Counted from the first letter of the stretch, positions 19,154-26,635 are shown. The stretch: DNA of 64,000 bases from Marinobacter sp. S6332 (GCF_023016045.1 NZ_JALKAP010000002.1:124001-188000), one strand, 5' to 3'. A program made the numbers and translations. The notes: generated by a model not told the origin, from the letters alone.

Positions 19154-19209
19154 CAATTTTCTCCTTGGCTATCAATGCTCAGCCCGCTACTTTTCATTAC
19201 TGGAGGATA

Positions 19210-19380
19210 ATGGATATCAGCCTTGTGAAAACAACAGTTCTGGCATTCAGCCCTCTTGTGTCAGCCAGCGCCTCATACGCCGGAGGCCCCCATCATGCGC
19301 GTCTGGAGCTGGTTACCTATACGCCCGACACCGACTGGTACGAAGGCTTGGTCATGTTCAAATGTAGCGCTTCGCACTGA
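19210..19380 (+). pseudogene. Truncated 5' end of a secreted-protein gene at the cassette boundary
   Basis: Fifty-six codons follow an excellent ribosome site (GGAGG five bases before ATG at 19210). The product begins with a signal-peptide-like stretch (TTVLAFSPLVSASASYAGG) and continues HHARLELVTYTPDTDWYEGL before ending in an unrelated MFKCSASH at a stop. The good start combined with an abrupt end, exactly where the minus-strand cassette material begins, suggests the original gene was cut by the insertion. A genuinely short secreted peptide cannot be excluded. Confidence 0.5.
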
Positions 19381-19618
19381 GATTTTGTTCACCGGCGATT
19401 TTGGCTGTCGCAGACGGGTGGCAGACTTCAATGAATTTCCCTAAATATTTCAAATCGTCGATGACATCAACAATCTTGCCTTGGGCGACAGGCTCCATTG
19501 CCTCTAGCGTTTGTTTCCAACGCTCTTGCTCGAGTTGCTGCCTATCTATGTATTCCGACAATGTCTGATTGATTACCCAGCCTTTTGAAGCGGCCACCTC
19601 AATGCTAATAGAACCCAA
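19358..19618 (-). pseudogene. Remnant of a CopG/ribbon-helix-helix type antitoxin gene
   Basis: The 86-codon frame holds a middle piece KGWVINQTLSEYIDRQQLEQ, then RWKQTLEAMEPVAQGKIVD. This matches the core of CopG-type antitoxins, which normally have an N-terminal DNA-binding strand before it and continue into a VHAWLxSWG tail. Both ends are replaced: the start overlaps the end of the neighbouring 90-residue frame, and after KIVD the sequence is unrelated. No toxin gene is next to it. I read this as a broken antitoxin fragment at the distal end of the cassette cluster. Confidence 0.5.
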
Positions 19619-19845
19619 ACTACAGAAAAGACCACGGGGAATGAAAATAGATGTAGATACTCAGCTTCATTGATTTGAAGTTGAGTTGTAACTACCCCAC
19701 CAAGCAACCCTGCAATCATCGGCGGCCAATGGTTTTGTGTGTAGCGTACTCCACATTTTGGACAGACTACTGAGGCTCTCCTTAATAAGGGGAACATTTG
19801 CCTCTTCGAAACTTCAAACTCTTCTAAGCATTTTGTGCATTTCAT
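19573..19845 (-). CDS. Cassette-encoded zinc-ribbon membrane protein
   Basis: This 90-residue protein begins MKCTKCLEEFEVSKRQ, and CPKCGVRY near residue 28 gives two CxxC pairs, a likely zinc ribbon. Two hydrophobic segments follow (about 45-60 and 68-85). ATG at 19845 is preferred to GTG at 19854. Its upstream AGG comes from the GTTAGGT end of the attC site, as often happens in cassettes. Family not recognised. Its end overlaps the antitoxin remnant by 46 bp, so the C-terminus may be chimeric. Confidence 0.5.
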   Translation of the reverse strand: MKCTKCLEEFEVSKRQMFPLLRRASVVCPKCGVRYTQNHWPPMIAGLLGGVVTTQLQINEAEYLHLFSFPVVFSVVWVLLALRWPLQKAG

Positions 19846-19852
19846 GTCAGAC

Positions 19853-19859
19853 ACCTAAC
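19853..19859 (-). repeat. attC right-end core (GTTAGGT)
   Basis: On the minus strand this is a GTTRRRY core site (GTTAGGT) directly before the cassette gene at 19845. The matching left end cannot be fixed: the 170 bp between here and the next attC (to 20029) hold no gene, only a GC-rich inverted patch near 19870-19915. That stretch is probably the body of a long attC or an ORF-less cassette. Confidence 0.5.
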
Positions 19860-20029
19860 GAGACTGTCGCCCCCGCCCCTTTTCCCGGTGACGCCCCTGC
19901 GTGAAATCTGGGTGCGTTTTCGATGATGACGGCCCAGACTTTAAAAGAATAGTCGCTAGTTCTGGTACATTTATTGATCAACTCTAACCGAATCCAGACC
20001 TTCAACGTTTTCCTACAACCTCAACGCCC

Positions 20030-20096
20030 GGCTAACGCGCCGGTTTGGAGCCGCTAAGCGGCGGAAAATCGGCCGCTGTGCGGCCGCTGGTTATGC
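20030..20096 (-). repeat. attC site after higA
   Basis: This 67-bp palindromic site on the minus strand begins GCATAAC and ends GCGTTAGCC. Internal GGCCGC and CCGCTTAGCGG stems lie between. The left box overlaps the higA stop codon, a common attC arrangement. Confidence 0.7.
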
Positions 20097-20405
20097 CCCA
20101 TGCCCGATTTCGGATACAGCGGTCCAAGGACGAATATTCTTCAACTGATCCTCTAGGGCATCTTCGGCAATCTCAGTGTCGTAGGCTGCCTGAGCTCGCA
20201 ACCAGTAGCCGTTAGACAAACCAAAGAAACGACAGAGTCGCAGGTCCGTGTCTGCGGTAATCGAACGTTTTCCCGCGATGATTTGGCCTATTCTCTGAGC
20301 CGGCACCCCAATTTCTTTGGCCAGGCGGTATTGCGAAATGCCCATCGGCTCCAGAAAATCTTCTTTGAGTAACTCGCCTGGCGTGACAGCATCAATGTTG
20401 CGCAT
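20091..20405 (-). CDS. higA: HigA-family antitoxin (cassette-borne)
   Basis: This 104-residue Xre-type helix-turn-helix protein belongs to the HigA/VapI group. It reads DAVTPGELLKEDFLEPMGIS, then YRLAKEIGVPAQRIGQIIAGKRSI, then the family-typical RLCRFFGLSNGYWLRAQAAYD. It binds and neutralises HigB and represses the operon. ATG at 20405 follows a GGAGG site, 10 bp after the higB stop. The longer frame from 20525 only reads through higB. Toxin-first gene order is typical of HigBA. In cassette arrays such modules are thought to protect the array from deletion. Confidence 0.88.
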   Translation of the reverse strand: MRNIDAVTPGELLKEDFLEPMGISQYRLAKEIGVPAQRIGQIIAGKRSITADTDLRLCRFFGLSNGYWLRAQAAYDTEIAEDALEDQLKNIRPWTAVSEIGHGA

Positions 20406-20415
20406 GAGCCACCTC

Positions 20416-20694
20416 CTAATGGTAATCAACAATTTCAACATCTTCCGCGCCAGCCTTGGCCCAGCGGAAGCAAACCCGGAACTGTTTGTTGATTCGAATG
20501 CTGTGCTGACCTTGGCGGTCACCATGCAATGGTTCCAACATATTTCCGGGCGGTACTTTCAAATCATCCAACTGGCTTGCAGCTTGGAGTTGCCGAATTT
20601 TCCTCAAGGCAACTCGCTCGAAATTAACGAAGCGCCTGACGCGGCGTCCGCTTGCCAGTTTCTCGGTATCCTTACACTTGAACGATATGATCAT
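20416..20694 (-). CDS. higB: HigB-family toxin, ribosome-dependent mRNA endonuclease (cassette-borne)
   Basis: This 92-residue RelE/HigB-fold toxin reads IISFKCKDTEKLASGRRVRRF. The central LRKIRQLQAASQLDDLKVPPGN, the HGDRQGQHSIRINKQFRVCF segment and the C-terminal DVEIVDYH are typical of HigB of the graT/higB group, which cleaves mRNA on the ribosome. It lies directly upstream of higA with a 10-bp gap. The full-length frame and conserved C-terminal His suggest it is active. Confidence 0.88.
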   Translation of the reverse strand: MIISFKCKDTEKLASGRRVRRFVNFERVALRKIRQLQAASQLDDLKVPPGNMLEPLHGDRQGQHSIRINKQFRVCFRWAKAGAEDVEIVDYH

Positions 20695-20762
20695 GGCTTA
20701 ATGATGACGGGGCGCGCTATTAACGTCAAGCGTTATTATCTGACGGATGGATCTGGAGAAAG

Positions 20763-20847
20763 GCATAACACCAGCAATAAACGGCGCCCTGACAAGGGCG
20801 TCCGGTGGAGGCCGAAGGCCGGAACGAACTACAACCATTTGTTAGGT
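20763..20847 (-). repeat. attC site before higB
   Basis: This 85-bp site on the minus strand begins ACCTAACAAATGG and ends GGTGTTATGC. Inner arms GGCGCCCTTGTCAGGGCGCC form a strong stem. The CCGGAACGAACT and CGTCCGGTGGAGG blocks (plus strand) are shared with the site at 21801-21905, so the two belong to one attC family. Confidence 0.78.
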
Positions 20848-20852
20848 TGCTC

Positions 20853-21347
20853 TCAAAATTCCTCAATTTCGACTACGTCCGGTCCCATCTCAATCCAGCT
20901 GCGCAGAAGCCAGGGAGGTTTATTGATGAACGCATACTCGCGTAGCTCTATTTCGTAGTCCTTTTTCTCCAAACCAGCGATCCGATAGGTGGCTGGGTAT
21001 CCACAGTCGCATCCGATAATAGAGGGAACAATGCTCTTGTAACCAAGTACCAGTGTTCCAGATTCAGATTCAAGAACCTTATAGTTCCCGAAGAGCCAGG
21101 AAGTGCCGCAGTTTGGCGACAGTGTTATATCAATGACTGCAACATCCTCATGCCATACGATCTTGCTCTCGTTAACCTGAGAATTCGCGCGGCAATAGCT
21201 AAACGAAAAATCCAGCTCTTCAGGCGCTTCGTGATCGAAATACTCTTGAACCACCGTGGCCCCGGCCGCCAAGTGAAATAAAAGAGCCAGCACGCCTGAC
21301 AGAACACAAGCCAAGCCAATCAACGAAAATTTTAATGCTCGATTCAT
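20853..21347 (-). CDS. Cassette-encoded membrane-anchored or secreted protein of unknown function
   Basis: This 164-residue protein has a single N-terminal membrane or signal helix (KFSLIGLACVLSGVLALLFHLAAG) and a beta-rich extracytoplasmic domain. That domain carries cysteines at FSYCRAN, SPNCGTSW and IIGCDCGYP. No family recognised. ATG at 21347 lies 12 bp after the core of the attC site (GTTAGAT), so this is the complete gene of its cassette. The longer frame to 21377 would run through attC and is rejected. Confidence 0.6.
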   Translation of the reverse strand: MNRALKFSLIGLACVLSGVLALLFHLAAGATVVQEYFDHEAPEELDFSFSYCRANSQVNESKIVWHEDVAVIDITLSPNCGTSWLFGNYKVLESESGTLVLGYKSIVPSIIGCDCGYPATYRIAGLEKKDYEIELREYAFINKPPWLLRSWIEMGPDVVEIEEF

Positions 21348-21358
21348 GTGCTCGACCA

Positions 21359-21444
21359 ATCTAACGCCGCTAAGCACGCGCGGTTGCGGAATGGAGGCGA
21401 AGCCGCAATGCAGTAACCGTCGCCGTGACTTGCATGGTTATAAC
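21359..21444 (-). repeat. attC site between the RraB-like cassette and the 164-residue cassette
   Basis: This 86-bp site on the minus strand begins GTTATAACCATGCAAG and ends GCGGCGTTAGAT. The core GTTAGAT fits the GTTRRRY consensus exactly. Inner stem CATTGCGGCTTCGCC / TTCCGCAACC is present. Confidence 0.78.
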
Positions 21445-21449
21445 TTTTT

Positions 21450-21791
21450 TTAAGTTACAACCTCCGCGCCCCAGCCATCGTAAACTCCAGCATGTTGCTC
21501 TGCAATTGACTCAAATTCTCGGGTAAGCCTTTGCATGGCAGACAACCTCGGAACCATTCTCTTTACTGCTTTGCAAGAAAATTCCAAGCCATATTCGCCT
21601 CTATAGACTTCAACCTCAAAACCTCTTTCGGCAACCTTCTTGGCAACCGCCCTTGCAGATTCCTCCGATCTAAAATCGAACCAGAAATCTATCTCATGCG
21701 GCTTATTCAGGTCTGAGCCATTTTTCTTTAAAGCCTTCAATACCTGCTCATCCTTATCCGCTCTTCCAAAAAGACTCTTGAAAATGTTCAT
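21450..21791 (-). CDS. RraB/DUF695-like cassette protein
   Basis: This 113-residue protein resembles the RraB family (regulator of RNase E activity B). It contains HEIDFWFDFRSEESARAVAKK, then ERGFEVEVYRGEYGLEFSCKAVKRMVP, then LSAMQRLTREFESIAEQHAGVYDGWGAEVV. RraB binds RNase E and changes which mRNAs it cuts. The C-terminal YDGWG motif is typical. It has GGGAG before the ATG, sitting between the attC core and the start. It is a single-gene cassette; an RNase E modulator on a cassette would affect host RNA turnover if active. Confidence 0.72.
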   Translation of the reverse strand: MNIFKSLFGRADKDEQVLKALKKNGSDLNKPHEIDFWFDFRSEESARAVAKKVAERGFEVEVYRGEYGLEFSCKAVKRMVPRLSAMQRLTREFESIAEQHAGVYDGWGAEVVT

Positions 21792-21800
21792 GCCTCCCTC

Positions 21801-21905
21801 TTATAACGCTTTTGTTCAGCGGCGACCTTTTTGCAGCGAAGCGGAGAAAAGGGCGTCCGGTGGAGGGCCTCTGGGCCCGGAACGAACTGGAACAATTTGT
21901 TAGAA
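21801..21905 (-). repeat. attC site before the RraB-like cassette
   Basis: This 105-bp site on the minus strand begins TTCTAACAAATTG and ends AAAGCGTTATAA. It is the sister of the 20763-20847 site (shared blocks near both arms). Imperfect stem GGGCGTCCGGTGGAGG region and TTTTCTCC/GGAGAAAA are visible. Confidence 0.78.
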
Positions 21906-21917
21906 CCTCGATACCCA

Positions 21918-22508
21918 TTATGGCTCAGCAGGCGAAAGTCGCCCGATAGCCTCATCGGCCAAATCCAAGCGCCCCGCCTCAAGCGCAATTTGCTGGAACG
22001 CCATGAGAGCAAAAGTGCCTGAGAAACGTATAACTTCTGCCACTTCCTCAGCGTCATAATTTGGCTCAACGCTATTTCCCGAGAATCTACGACCTGCCTG
22101 AAGTGCCCCTCCGTGCGTATAGCTGTTCATTGCGCTCCAGGAGTTCCCTTTGAGTCCAGAAAGAACCCCATCGCCAAACCCTGGAACAGTCTCAACGGCG
22201 GATACTAATTGGCCAAACCTCAAACTCAGCCTGTCGGATTGATAGTTCTGAATTTCCGGATCTGTTGCACAGTGCCTCAGCCAAACGCCTCTGACAAAAG
22301 TTTCGAATAGTGAACGAACTAGTGCGAAGGCTGAGCCATAGATTTGGTCACGGACCAAAACCACAATACCGAGGTGATGCTCTATCACTAGGTCATGGCA
22401 CGATATGGACAAGGACGAGCGCGTTCCCCCGTGCAACTCCAGGCCGTCTAAACGCTCGGCAATCCAATCATGCAATTCAAAAGCCCTAGACACTAATTCT
22501 TGAGTCAT
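21918..22508 (-). CDS. Cassette-encoded protein, DUF6988-like
   Basis: This 196-residue helical protein contains AFALVRSLFETFVRGVWLRHCATD near residue 80, then SAMNSYTHGGALQAGRRF near 122. This pattern resembles the DUF6988 (DUF5677-like) proteins that are frequent in integron cassettes and near defence genes. Their activity is unknown. I am only moderately sure of the family name. ATG at 22508 is 4 bp from the GTTAGAAC core of the preceding attC. Confidence 0.6.
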   Translation of the reverse strand: MTQELVSRAFELHDWIAERLDGLELHGGTRSSLSISCHDLVIEHHLGIVVLVRDQIYGSAFALVRSLFETFVRGVWLRHCATDPEIQNYQSDRLSLRFGQLVSAVETVPGFGDGVLSGLKGNSWSAMNSYTHGGALQAGRRFSGNSVEPNYDAEEVAEVIRFSGTFALMAFQQIALEAGRLDLADEAIGRLSPAEP

Positions 22509-22511
22509 ATC

Positions 22512-22790
22512 GTTCTAACAGCTAATTATACGAACGAGTTCGCATATCACTCATTCGCAAAACTCCATTCAAATATACTCAAAAGAAAAAGGTTTTATCA
22601 ATAAAAACAGAATCTTGAGCATCAACCGCCAAGACTAGCGCCGGTGTTATACGCCCTCTCTCGGGTCGTTCGCGCTCTCGCTATGGGCGTATAACTCCGC
22701 CGTTCTTGCTCTTACTTTCAAACCTTATCAGATAGTTACAGCTATTTCTCATATGCCTTCTGGAGTTTTGCGAATGCGTTCGTATAACTC
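22512..22790 (-). repeat. Complex attC region with nested palindromes
   Basis: This gene-free stretch ends (minus strand) with the core GTTAGAAC at 22519-22512. It contains a palindrome GTTATACGCCC...GGGCGTATAAC at 22646-22695. It also contains a separated 15-bp inverted repeat, CATTCGCAAAACTCC (22552-22566) with its complement at 22762-22776, flanked on both sides by ATACGAACG. It looks like two or more attC sites with short ORF-less cassettes, or one attC with a very long variable loop. Confidence 0.55.
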
Positions 22791-22792
22791 CG

Positions 22793-23035
22793 CTACGCCT
22801 CGCGCCTTGACCTCAGTCGCAACCGGTATTCTTTGCTACATTCAGCTTTCAGCCATGGAGGTGCGGCTGTGCCTAAATCACCTTTCTGCAACCGGTTCGC
22901 ACCGAAATTAGAGCTAAGCAGTACAGCTATCGAACCGAGAAAACCTATCTCAGCCGGGTTCGCCAGTTCATTCTCTTTAATGACAAAAGAGCGCCTCGGG
23001 GTGATGGGCAAACGCGCGGCTTAAGAGTTATCCCG
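22793..23035. other. ORF-less cassette or attC arm at the promoter-proximal edge of the cluster
   Basis: No convincing gene is visible. A 72-codon minus-strand frame (22793-23011) runs here, but it has no ribosome site and reads like non-coding repeat. The ends are AT(A)AC boxes facing outward: GGATAACTC on the minus strand near 23030 and GAGTTATAC near 22785, which would pair as attC arms. GCGCGGCTTAAGAGTTAT near 23013 resembles an attC right half. I take it as part of the cassette cluster. Confidence 0.4.
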
Positions 23036-23171
23036 TAAATCTGTGGATAACTTTGTGAAAAGGCGCGGGACAAGCCAGTTCAGGCCAGTTAAAACGGGCG
23101 TTCGACAAATATGACCGTTAACTGACCAGATTATTTACTGCTCAATTATACCCCGCGCTGAGCTACCCTTT

Positions 23172-23612
23172 TCAGCAGCCGTTACTCTGCAGCCATTGGT
23201 CGATTTGGCCCTTGTTCATGGCGCCACTTTGGCGAGCGAGCTCGCGGCCATTGCGGAACAAAATCAATGTAGGGATGCTGCGGATACTGTATTGCCCTGC
23301 CGGGCCGGGGTGCTCTTCCGTACTAAGCTTGGCAAAACGCACTTTGCCTTTCCAGCCACGCGCTGCCTGCTCAAATTGCGGCGCCATCATTTTGCAGGGG
23401 CCGCACCAGCTCGCCCAGAAATCTACCAGCACCGGCAAGTCGCTGCGGCCCGTATGGGCTGCAAAGTTTTGCCCTGTAAGCTCAAGTAGGCTCTCTGGCC
23501 ACAACGGCTGTTTACAAGCACCGCAATTACCGCCCGATGCCAAACGGGCAGCAGGCACACGGTTAACCTTGTCACAGTGTGGACAAACCACATGTTTAAG
23601 ATCGTCACTCAT
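23172..23612 (-). CDS. trxC: Thioredoxin 2 (TrxC)
   Basis: This 146-residue protein has an N-terminal zinc-binding domain with two CxxC pairs (CPHCDKVN and CGACKQPL), then a thioredoxin fold with the active site WASWCGPCKMMAP. It reduces protein disulfides and peroxide-stress targets, and the N-terminal zinc finger distinguishes TrxC from TrxA. GAGG precedes the ATG. It is the first ordinary gene after the cassette cluster. The 137 bp between its stop and the cluster hold no gene. Confidence 0.93.
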   Translation of the reverse strand: MSDDLKHVVCPHCDKVNRVPAARLASGGNCGACKQPLWPESLLELTGQNFAAHTGRSDLPVLVDFWASWCGPCKMMAPQFEQAARGWKGKVRFAKLSTEEHPGPAGQYSIRSIPTLILFRNGRELARQSGAMNKGQIDQWLQSNGC

Positions 23613-23645
23613 GCATCCACCTCACAATACACAAAGTTGGTAAAT

Positions 23646-24029
23646 CTAGAAGCTGGAAAGTTCATCTTGCAGGTCTTTTTTCAGCTCGTTCGCTTCGGTT
23701 ATCCACAGGGTCTTGTCTGCACCCGGAAATACCCCCACTAACAACCCGTCTTTCGATAAACCCGGCACCCACTTTTTGAAAAAATCCGGCAGCGAAATGC
23801 TTTTCGGAGTCAGTTCATCAGATCCCTTGGCATATTCAACCGCGAACTCCGAGCTGGGCCAAACCGGGAGGTGGGCCACGCCATCGTCTTCTGAAACGAT
23901 GGACAGAAAGCGGCTATCGGAATTAACAAGGATCCAGATCTCCCGCTCTTCCAGAACAGCGCTTAGAAAGTAGTCGTATCTCTCTTCGCCATCCATTTCG
24001 AGTACGCTGGTTAACTGCTCATCACTCAT
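23646..24029 (-). CDS. DUF2750 domain protein
   Basis: This 127-residue protein has DUF2750 features: ERYDYFLSAVLEEREIWILV, AHLPVWPSSEFAVEYAKGSDE and DFFKKWVPGLSKDGLLVGVFPG. The function of this domain is unknown. No signal or membrane segment, so it is cytoplasmic. It lies 33 bp upstream of trxC and 29 bp downstream of the DUF2339 gene on the same strand; the three may share a transcript. Confidence 0.82.
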   Translation of the reverse strand: MSDEQLTSVLEMDGEERYDYFLSAVLEEREIWILVNSDSRFLSIVSEDDGVAHLPVWPSSEFAVEYAKGSDELTPKSISLPDFFKKWVPGLSKDGLLVGVFPGADKTLWITEANELKKDLQDELSSF

Positions 24030-24058
24030 AGTCTGGTTCTCTGTTTTATAAATTTAGC

Positions 24059-26635
24059 TTACGGAGCTTGGGTACTGGAACGCTGCGCTTTTCGGTACAT
24101 CCATGCAAGGCCAAGCAGGGCGAGCCCCAACCCCATAAAGGCCGCAACGCGCCACAAACCTTGCAAGCCAGCCATATCGATAAGGAAAATTTTACCAATT
24201 ACAATCCCCAACAAAGCCATGCCAGCCTTATACAAGATAATATGGGCATTCTTCGTGGAATAAACAGTGGAGTACAGGATTGCCACAATGGCGTAGACCA
24301 TGCCGACTACGGAATAGGTATACAGCTCCCCCTCTGTTACGCCATGCCAAAGTTCGATATCGCTCCCTTGCCAGAGCTGGCGAATTTGCAAAGCAGTGAA
24401 TAGAAGGAACCCTGCCCCAGCAACACACAGTGACCAAAGCTTGGGCGCAATTTGCGGGAACCGGCTGATAACAAGAGCCAAAAGTACCGGACCACCAAAA
24501 GCAGGCAAGAGCATATTGAAGATGGGCGTGCTGCCAATGAAGTCACCGCTCCACCAAGGATTATGCAAAGTGGTCAGAGTTAGGTAGCTGATAACGGAGA
24601 GGGTCAGCAGAACCCATGAGAACAGTCGGTAGAGCCAAGCCAATGACTGACTGGATTTTGCCCGAACCGCATAAGTCACACTGAGAGCACCCCAAAGCAG
24701 CGTATTCATGGTTGCTTCGATCGGACTGTATTCGTGAGCAAATATATCGCCATCGTACAACCAGTAACGCAGCTCTGTGCCCAGGAACAACACCAGCAAA
24801 TGCAGAGTGGCACCTTCCAACCAAGGGCGAATAGAATGGCCTTTCTCCGCAAGCCTTGTAGCCACAGCTGCCAGCAGAGTGGCGCCGCCATAAGTCCAAA
24901 GCGACCAGTGCACACTGGCATCATATCCTTGCAACCAGGGGTTGAAGGTAAGCCTTGCAACAACCAGAGCTAACACGCCTTTTAACATTAGGTACAGCTC
25001 AGGCATCTGATACCGCCTGGCCAGCCAGGTAAGGCTAACGAACTGAACCGATAAGGCCAGAGTGAGTGATGCCTCACGGAAGGCCATCACGGTCGCTAGT
25101 GAGTAACTTACGTGCGCTGCCATCAAGGCCCAGACCACGCCGCTCCCATAACGGGCCTGCCCTTCCATCCGCCAGGCCAGAACGCCGTATATTGCCCCAA
25201 GCACCAAGGTGGCAACCGCCCAAACAACCGATGTTGCGCCATAGCCCTGCAGCAACAGCCAGCCAAGCACCAGCCATACCAGCGGCGAAAGCAGGGTCAA
25301 CGAGGCCCAGCGTCGCTGGCCAGCATAGCGTCCCCACAGCCAGAGGCCTAAACCAGTGGTGGTGATGGCGGCAGCAATCAGATAGCTGACAAAGCCAGCT
25401 TGCTGTGCCATGGGAATCTGCATCAGATAAAACAGATCGCCATCCATTCGACCCATGTACAACAGCCAACCCGCAGCACTGGCTAACACGGCACCCCACG
25501 GCAAAAACCACAGCGTACTCCGGCTCTGAGGGATCAAATTTGCAGCAGGCAGAATAAGCAGCCAGCTCCAAAACGCCGGGTTATCACCAGATTGATGTGC
25601 AATCGAAATACCCCAGATTGCCAATAGCGGCAGAAGTGCCTCGCGCAAACGTGAAGGGGCTGCCTGCTCTTGTCCCGGCAAAAACGCAAAAACAATAAAC
25701 AAAGTGGTCAGATACACGGCCGTCGGCAGTTCAGTAGGCGCTGCAGCCACAGTGGCAGCCCACCAAAGCAAGGCCCCGGCCAGCGTGGCATACCAAAGCC
25801 AATCACGAAAAATGTAACGCATTAACAATAGAGAACTGACCGTAATCAGGAGGCTGTACGAGAGCACAAAGGCGACGCTGCCGTCTTCCCCACCGATAAG
25901 CAGAGGCACAATATAGGCACCACTCAGCCCCATAATGGCCAACAATGGGCCATGCACAAGAGCCAACACCATGGTGGCTAAGGAGACAACCGCGAGCATA
26001 ATCAACCCGGCAACCGGGCTGATTAACTGGTAATGGTGAACACCGGCGAGCAATGCGGCGTATAGCGTAATACTGCCCCCACCCGCCAAGGCGGCAAACA
26101 CCTGATCTGTACTCACGTGCCGCCTGCGCAGGTATTCCGCGCCAGCGTGCAGGGCAACGCCCGTAATTAGGGCGAGCAACAGTTGCTGCACAGGGCCAAT
26201 CAGCCCGGCGTTAATGGAATGGCTAACCATAAAAATGCCAGCGAGCGCGACACTTAGGCCACCTAGCCAAACCATCCAGTTTTCTTTTAGGGCGGCCACC
26301 ACAGGAGAAGACTCACGAGGCGCAACTGGAGTATGCGGCGTTGGTTCTGGTGTTTTTTCGGGTTCTGGCTCCTCAGGCTGACTCACTATCACTTCGGCAG
26401 GCTTAACAAAAACCGACGTCTGAGTGTCTTGCTCTTGGGCGCCTGAAGCCTGCCCCTGTTTAACATGCGAACGCAATTCGTTCAGCTCAAGACCCAGCGA
26501 AGCAACCTCGGCCTTTAACACATCAATACGAGCGTCTTGCTCATTCCGCTTTAGGAAAGCCAGAAGGCCCAGGGCAGAGCCCACAGGTATGAACAGTGCG
26601 AGTCCAACGCCAAGCAAAATAAGTATCGCTTCCAA
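24059..26635 (-). CDS. DUF2339 giant polytopic membrane protein
   Basis: This 858-residue protein has an N-terminal membrane helix, then a coiled-coil (about 30-60) and a Pro/Glu-rich linker (residues 85-110). After these come about 24 or more membrane helices, the organisation of DUF2339. Function is unknown. Start appears to be TTG at 26635, with AAAGG upstream; ATG alternatives are not better placed. The gene is typically single-copy in Pseudomonas and Marinobacter relatives. Confidence 0.82.
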   Translation of the reverse strand: MEAILILLGVGLALFIPVGSALGLLAFLKRNEQDARIDVLKAEVASLGLELNELRSHVKQGQASGAQEQDTQTSVFVKPAEVIVSQPEEPEPEKTPEPTPHTPVAPRESSPVVAALKENWMVWLGGLSVALAGIFMVSHSINAGLIGPVQQLLLALITGVALHAGAEYLRRRHVSTDQVFAALAGGGSITLYAALLAGVHHYQLISPVAGLIMLAVVSLATMVLALVHGPLLAIMGLSGAYIVPLLIGGEDGSVAFVLSYSLLITVSSLLLMRYIFRDWLWYATLAGALLWWAATVAAAPTELPTAVYLTTLFIVFAFLPGQEQAAPSRLREALLPLLAIWGISIAHQSGDNPAFWSWLLILPAANLIPQSRSTLWFLPWGAVLASAAGWLLYMGRMDGDLFYLMQIPMAQQAGFVSYLIAAAITTTGLGLWLWGRYAGQRRWASLTLLSPLVWLVLGWLLLQGYGATSVVWAVATLVLGAIYGVLAWRMEGQARYGSGVVWALMAAHVSYSLATVMAFREASLTLALSVQFVSLTWLARRYQMPELYLMLKGVLALVVARLTFNPWLQGYDASVHWSLWTYGGATLLAAVATRLAEKGHSIRPWLEGATLHLLVLFLGTELRYWLYDGDIFAHEYSPIEATMNTLLWGALSVTYAVRAKSSQSLAWLYRLFSWVLLTLSVISYLTLTTLHNPWWSGDFIGSTPIFNMLLPAFGGPVLLALVISRFPQIAPKLWSLCVAGAGFLLFTALQIRQLWQGSDIELWHGVTEGELYTYSVVGMVYAIVAILYSTVYSTKNAHIILYKAGMALLGIVIGKIFLIDMAGLQGLWRVAAFMGLGLALLGLAWMYRKAQRSSTQAP

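Larger units (their letters stand above)
19358..23035 (-). mobile_element. Integron cassette cluster without an integrase (CALIN)
   Basis: About 3.7 kb contains only minus-strand reading frames, mostly one per unit, separated by palindromic sites of 67-105 bp. Each site begins (on the minus strand) with a xxxTAAC box and ends with GTTAGxx immediately before the next gene. Two of the sites (20763-20847 and 21801-21905) share the blocks GCGTCCGGTGGAGG and CGGAACGAACT, as expected of one attC family. The cassettes carry HigBA, an RraB-like protein and unknown proteins, the usual content of sedentary chromosomal integrons. No integrase gene or attI is visible: beyond the promoter-proximal side (after 23035) lies trxC. 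The cluster is therefore best read as a CALIN, a remnant or an off-site group of cassettes. Confidence 0.82.

Noticed and set aside
20317-20958. 213-codon plus-strand frame antisense to higBA and attC
   Set aside because: Runs through an attC palindrome and opposite two well-supported toxin-antitoxin genes; no plausible product.
22793-23011. 72-codon minus-strand frame (LGSIAVLLSSNFGANRLQKG) as a cassette gene
   Set aside because: No ribosome site, and the stretch sits between attC-like arms; more likely non-coding cassette DNA.
25066-25571. Frames antisense or shifted within the DUF2339 gene
   Set aside because: Shadows of a long membrane-protein gene; composition follows from hydrophobic codons.
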